Source: Pectobacterium aroidearum (GTDB lineage Bacteria > Pseudomonadota > Gammaproteobacteria > Enterobacterales > Enterobacteriaceae). Taken from it: a stretch of 64,000 bases of DNA. The notes under the pieces were generated by a model. That model saw only the letters and a list, made by a program, of their open reading frames with translations, made no database searches and had not been told where the DNA came from. The DNA lies in the NCBI RefSeq assembly GCF_015689195.1, contig NZ_CP065044.1:3162001-3226000 (forward strand), read 5' to 3'. Positions 62,805 through 64,000 of the stretch are shown piece after piece. Within the stretch, counting starts at the first letter, position 1. Every line of letters starts with the position of its first letter. The translations under genes and the position numbers were made by a program.

Positions 62805-63968
62805 ATATTTACATCTCACGGTTATTAACATCCCCAGGATCACGAGCCCTGCCCCCGCTGTAGAAATCAGCGCCCAGTTATGAGTTGTCTCCCATATCCA
62901 GGTGGCAGTCAGTGAGCCACATGCTCCGCCAATAAACATAACGCACATAAATAGTGTATTAAGGCGGTTTCTGGCATCCGGACGCAAAGAGTAAATCGTG
63001 TGCTGATTAGCTATTAGTACACATTGTTCACCCGCATCCAGTAGTAGAATGCCCACCACCATACCCGCCATACTGTTCCATCTCCAAAAAACAGCCCAAG
63101 CCAGCAGCATGAGTATCACACCAAAAACAACCATTCGGAATGGTCCCTGACGATCGCTGAAACTTCCCGCCAGAGGCGCGCACAGAATACCGATTAACCC
63201 CAAAGCAGCCAGGGTTCCGGTTACCCCTGCACCGTAATCGTAGCGATGAGCTAACCAGAAAGGGAGCACTGTCCACAGCACGCTGAAGGAGGCAAACAGC
63301 ATTGCTTGTGTAAGAGTTGCACCACGCACCTGCGGCTCGCTTTTCCACAGCTGTCCTAATGAACGTAATACCGCCAGATAGTTAAACTTTGGCGTTGGCA
63401 ACGACTGAGCAGGCAAAATGCGCAAGATGAAAAATATAGCCAGCAATGTCATGATCGCTCCGGACAAAAAGACACCGCGCCAGCCGAAATACTGACCAAT
63501 AAGGCCTCCGATAGCCCGGCCAGCAAGGATACCTGCCAGGACACCGCTCATCACCGTACCCACGGTTTTACCTCGTGCAGAAGATCTGGAGAGCGAGGCG
63601 GCAAGCGGCACTATCTGTTGGGCTACTGTTGCAGCCATCCCGGTAAGGAAGGAGAAGAACACCAACACTGTCGCCGTTGGCGATAACATCATGCCGATCA
63701 GTGCCAGGAAAAGCACCTGCGCTTGACGCAGGATAAGCCGCTGACGTTCAATATAATCGCCCAGTGGGATCAGAAAGAATAAGCCCACCGCATAGCCTAA
63801 CTGGGTGCCCATGGGGATCAAAGAAACAGCCCCCCATTCATTGGGAAAGGATCCGGCAATTAAATTCAGGACAGATTGATTAAAATAAATATTAGCTACA
63901 ACAATACAGCAAATAATCGCCAGCATAAGAATCCTGGCAGAAGAAAGCTCATGATTGTCCGTTCGCAT
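62781..63968 (-). CDS. Major facilitator superfamily transporter
   Basis: A 395-residue protein with 12 membrane helices. MFS motifs are seen: GDYIERQRLILRQAQ after helix 2, GVLAGILAGRAIGGLIGQYFG in helix 5 (in two runs; the motif of drug:proton antiporters), and SFSDRQGPFRMV in the second half. It is related to uncharacterised exporters of the arabinose-efflux type. Its last 24 bases overlap the end of the STAND-type regulator gene on the other strand. An efflux role is likely; the substrate is unknown. The start is a clear ATG with GGAG about nine bases upstream. Confidence 0.85.
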   Translation of the reverse strand: MRTDNHELSSARILMLAIICCIVVANIYFNQSVLNLIAGSFPNEWGAVSLIPMGTQLGYAVGLFFLIPLGDYIERQRLILRQAQVLFLALIGMMLSPTATVLVFFSFLTGMAATVAQQIVPLAASLSRSSARGKTVGTVMSGVLAGILAGRAIGGLIGQYFGWRGVFLSGAIMTLLAIFFILRILPAQSLPTPKFNYLAVLRSLGQLWKSEPQVRGATLTQAMLFASFSVLWTVLPFWLAHRYDYGAGVTGTLAALGLIGILCAPLAGSFSDRQGPFRMVVFGVILMLLAWAVFWRWNSMAGMVVGILLLDAGEQCVLIANQHTIYSLRPDARNRLNTLFMCVMFIGGACGSLTATWIWETTHNWALISTAGAGLVILGMLITVRCKYSGLHSGA

Positions 63969-64000
63969 TGACCACTCCTGGCTCTAAACTCAATATCGTC

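Overview
The window comes from an Enterobacterales chromosome. The gene order pgsA-uvrC-uvrY-yecF, a tRNA-Gly next to pgsA, cycA, an iraP-like gene and a nac-like remnant fit a soft-rot enterobacterium (Pectobacterium or a close relative). The genus is an inference from gene order and protein likeness, not from a search.

Three zones are visible. (1) About 1-46411 is part of a large integrative and conjugative element (ICE). Its integrase (44375-46183) lies beside the 3' end of tRNA-Gly, and its other end lies left of the window. The backbone is a G-type (PFL_47xx/TIGR0374x-0376x) conjugation system: PilL lipoprotein, thioredoxin-like protein, lytic transglycosylase, TraD coupling protein, RAQPRD protein, mating-channel proteins, TraC-type ATPase, TraU-like and TraG-like proteins, and a MobH/TraI relaxase. 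Cargo is inserted at several places: a stand-alone nuclease-like protein (6665-7594), an AbiE toxin-antitoxin pair (15441-17064), a nuclease-like/coiled-coil pair (23370-24663), a VasH-like sigma-54 activator (26919-28517), a second nuclease-like protein (30439-31335), and a type VI secretion effector module: hcp, vgrG, an eag-type chaperone, an rhs with a nuclease tip, and its immunity gene (32326-39961). Two duplicated modules, each a structured leader RNA plus a Ner-like regulator, follow at 40347-41477, then a three-gene block of unknown function (41771-44146).

(2) About 46412-54837 is core chromosome: tRNA-Gly, pgsA, uvrC, uvrY, yecF, tRNA-Lys(CTT), cycA, an iraP-like anti-adaptor, a truncated nac-like gene and tRNA-Asn.

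(3) From 54838 a second island begins at the 3' end of tRNA-Asn with a P4-type integrase. It carries an internally deleted TauE-like gene, a ketopantoate-reductase-like gene divergent from an RpiR regulator plus EamA transporter, and a winged-helix/STAND ATPase regulator convergent with an MFS transporter. Its right end is not seen.

Main points of interest: the paired leader RNAs show compensatory base changes and each contains a 16-nt segment able to pair with the region just upstream of its own regulator gene. A sigma-54-like promoter lies upstream of hcp on the same element as the VasH-like activator. Three consecutive conjugation genes (8435-9400) are riddled with small frameshifts, so the element may no longer transfer, or that stretch of sequence is faulty.
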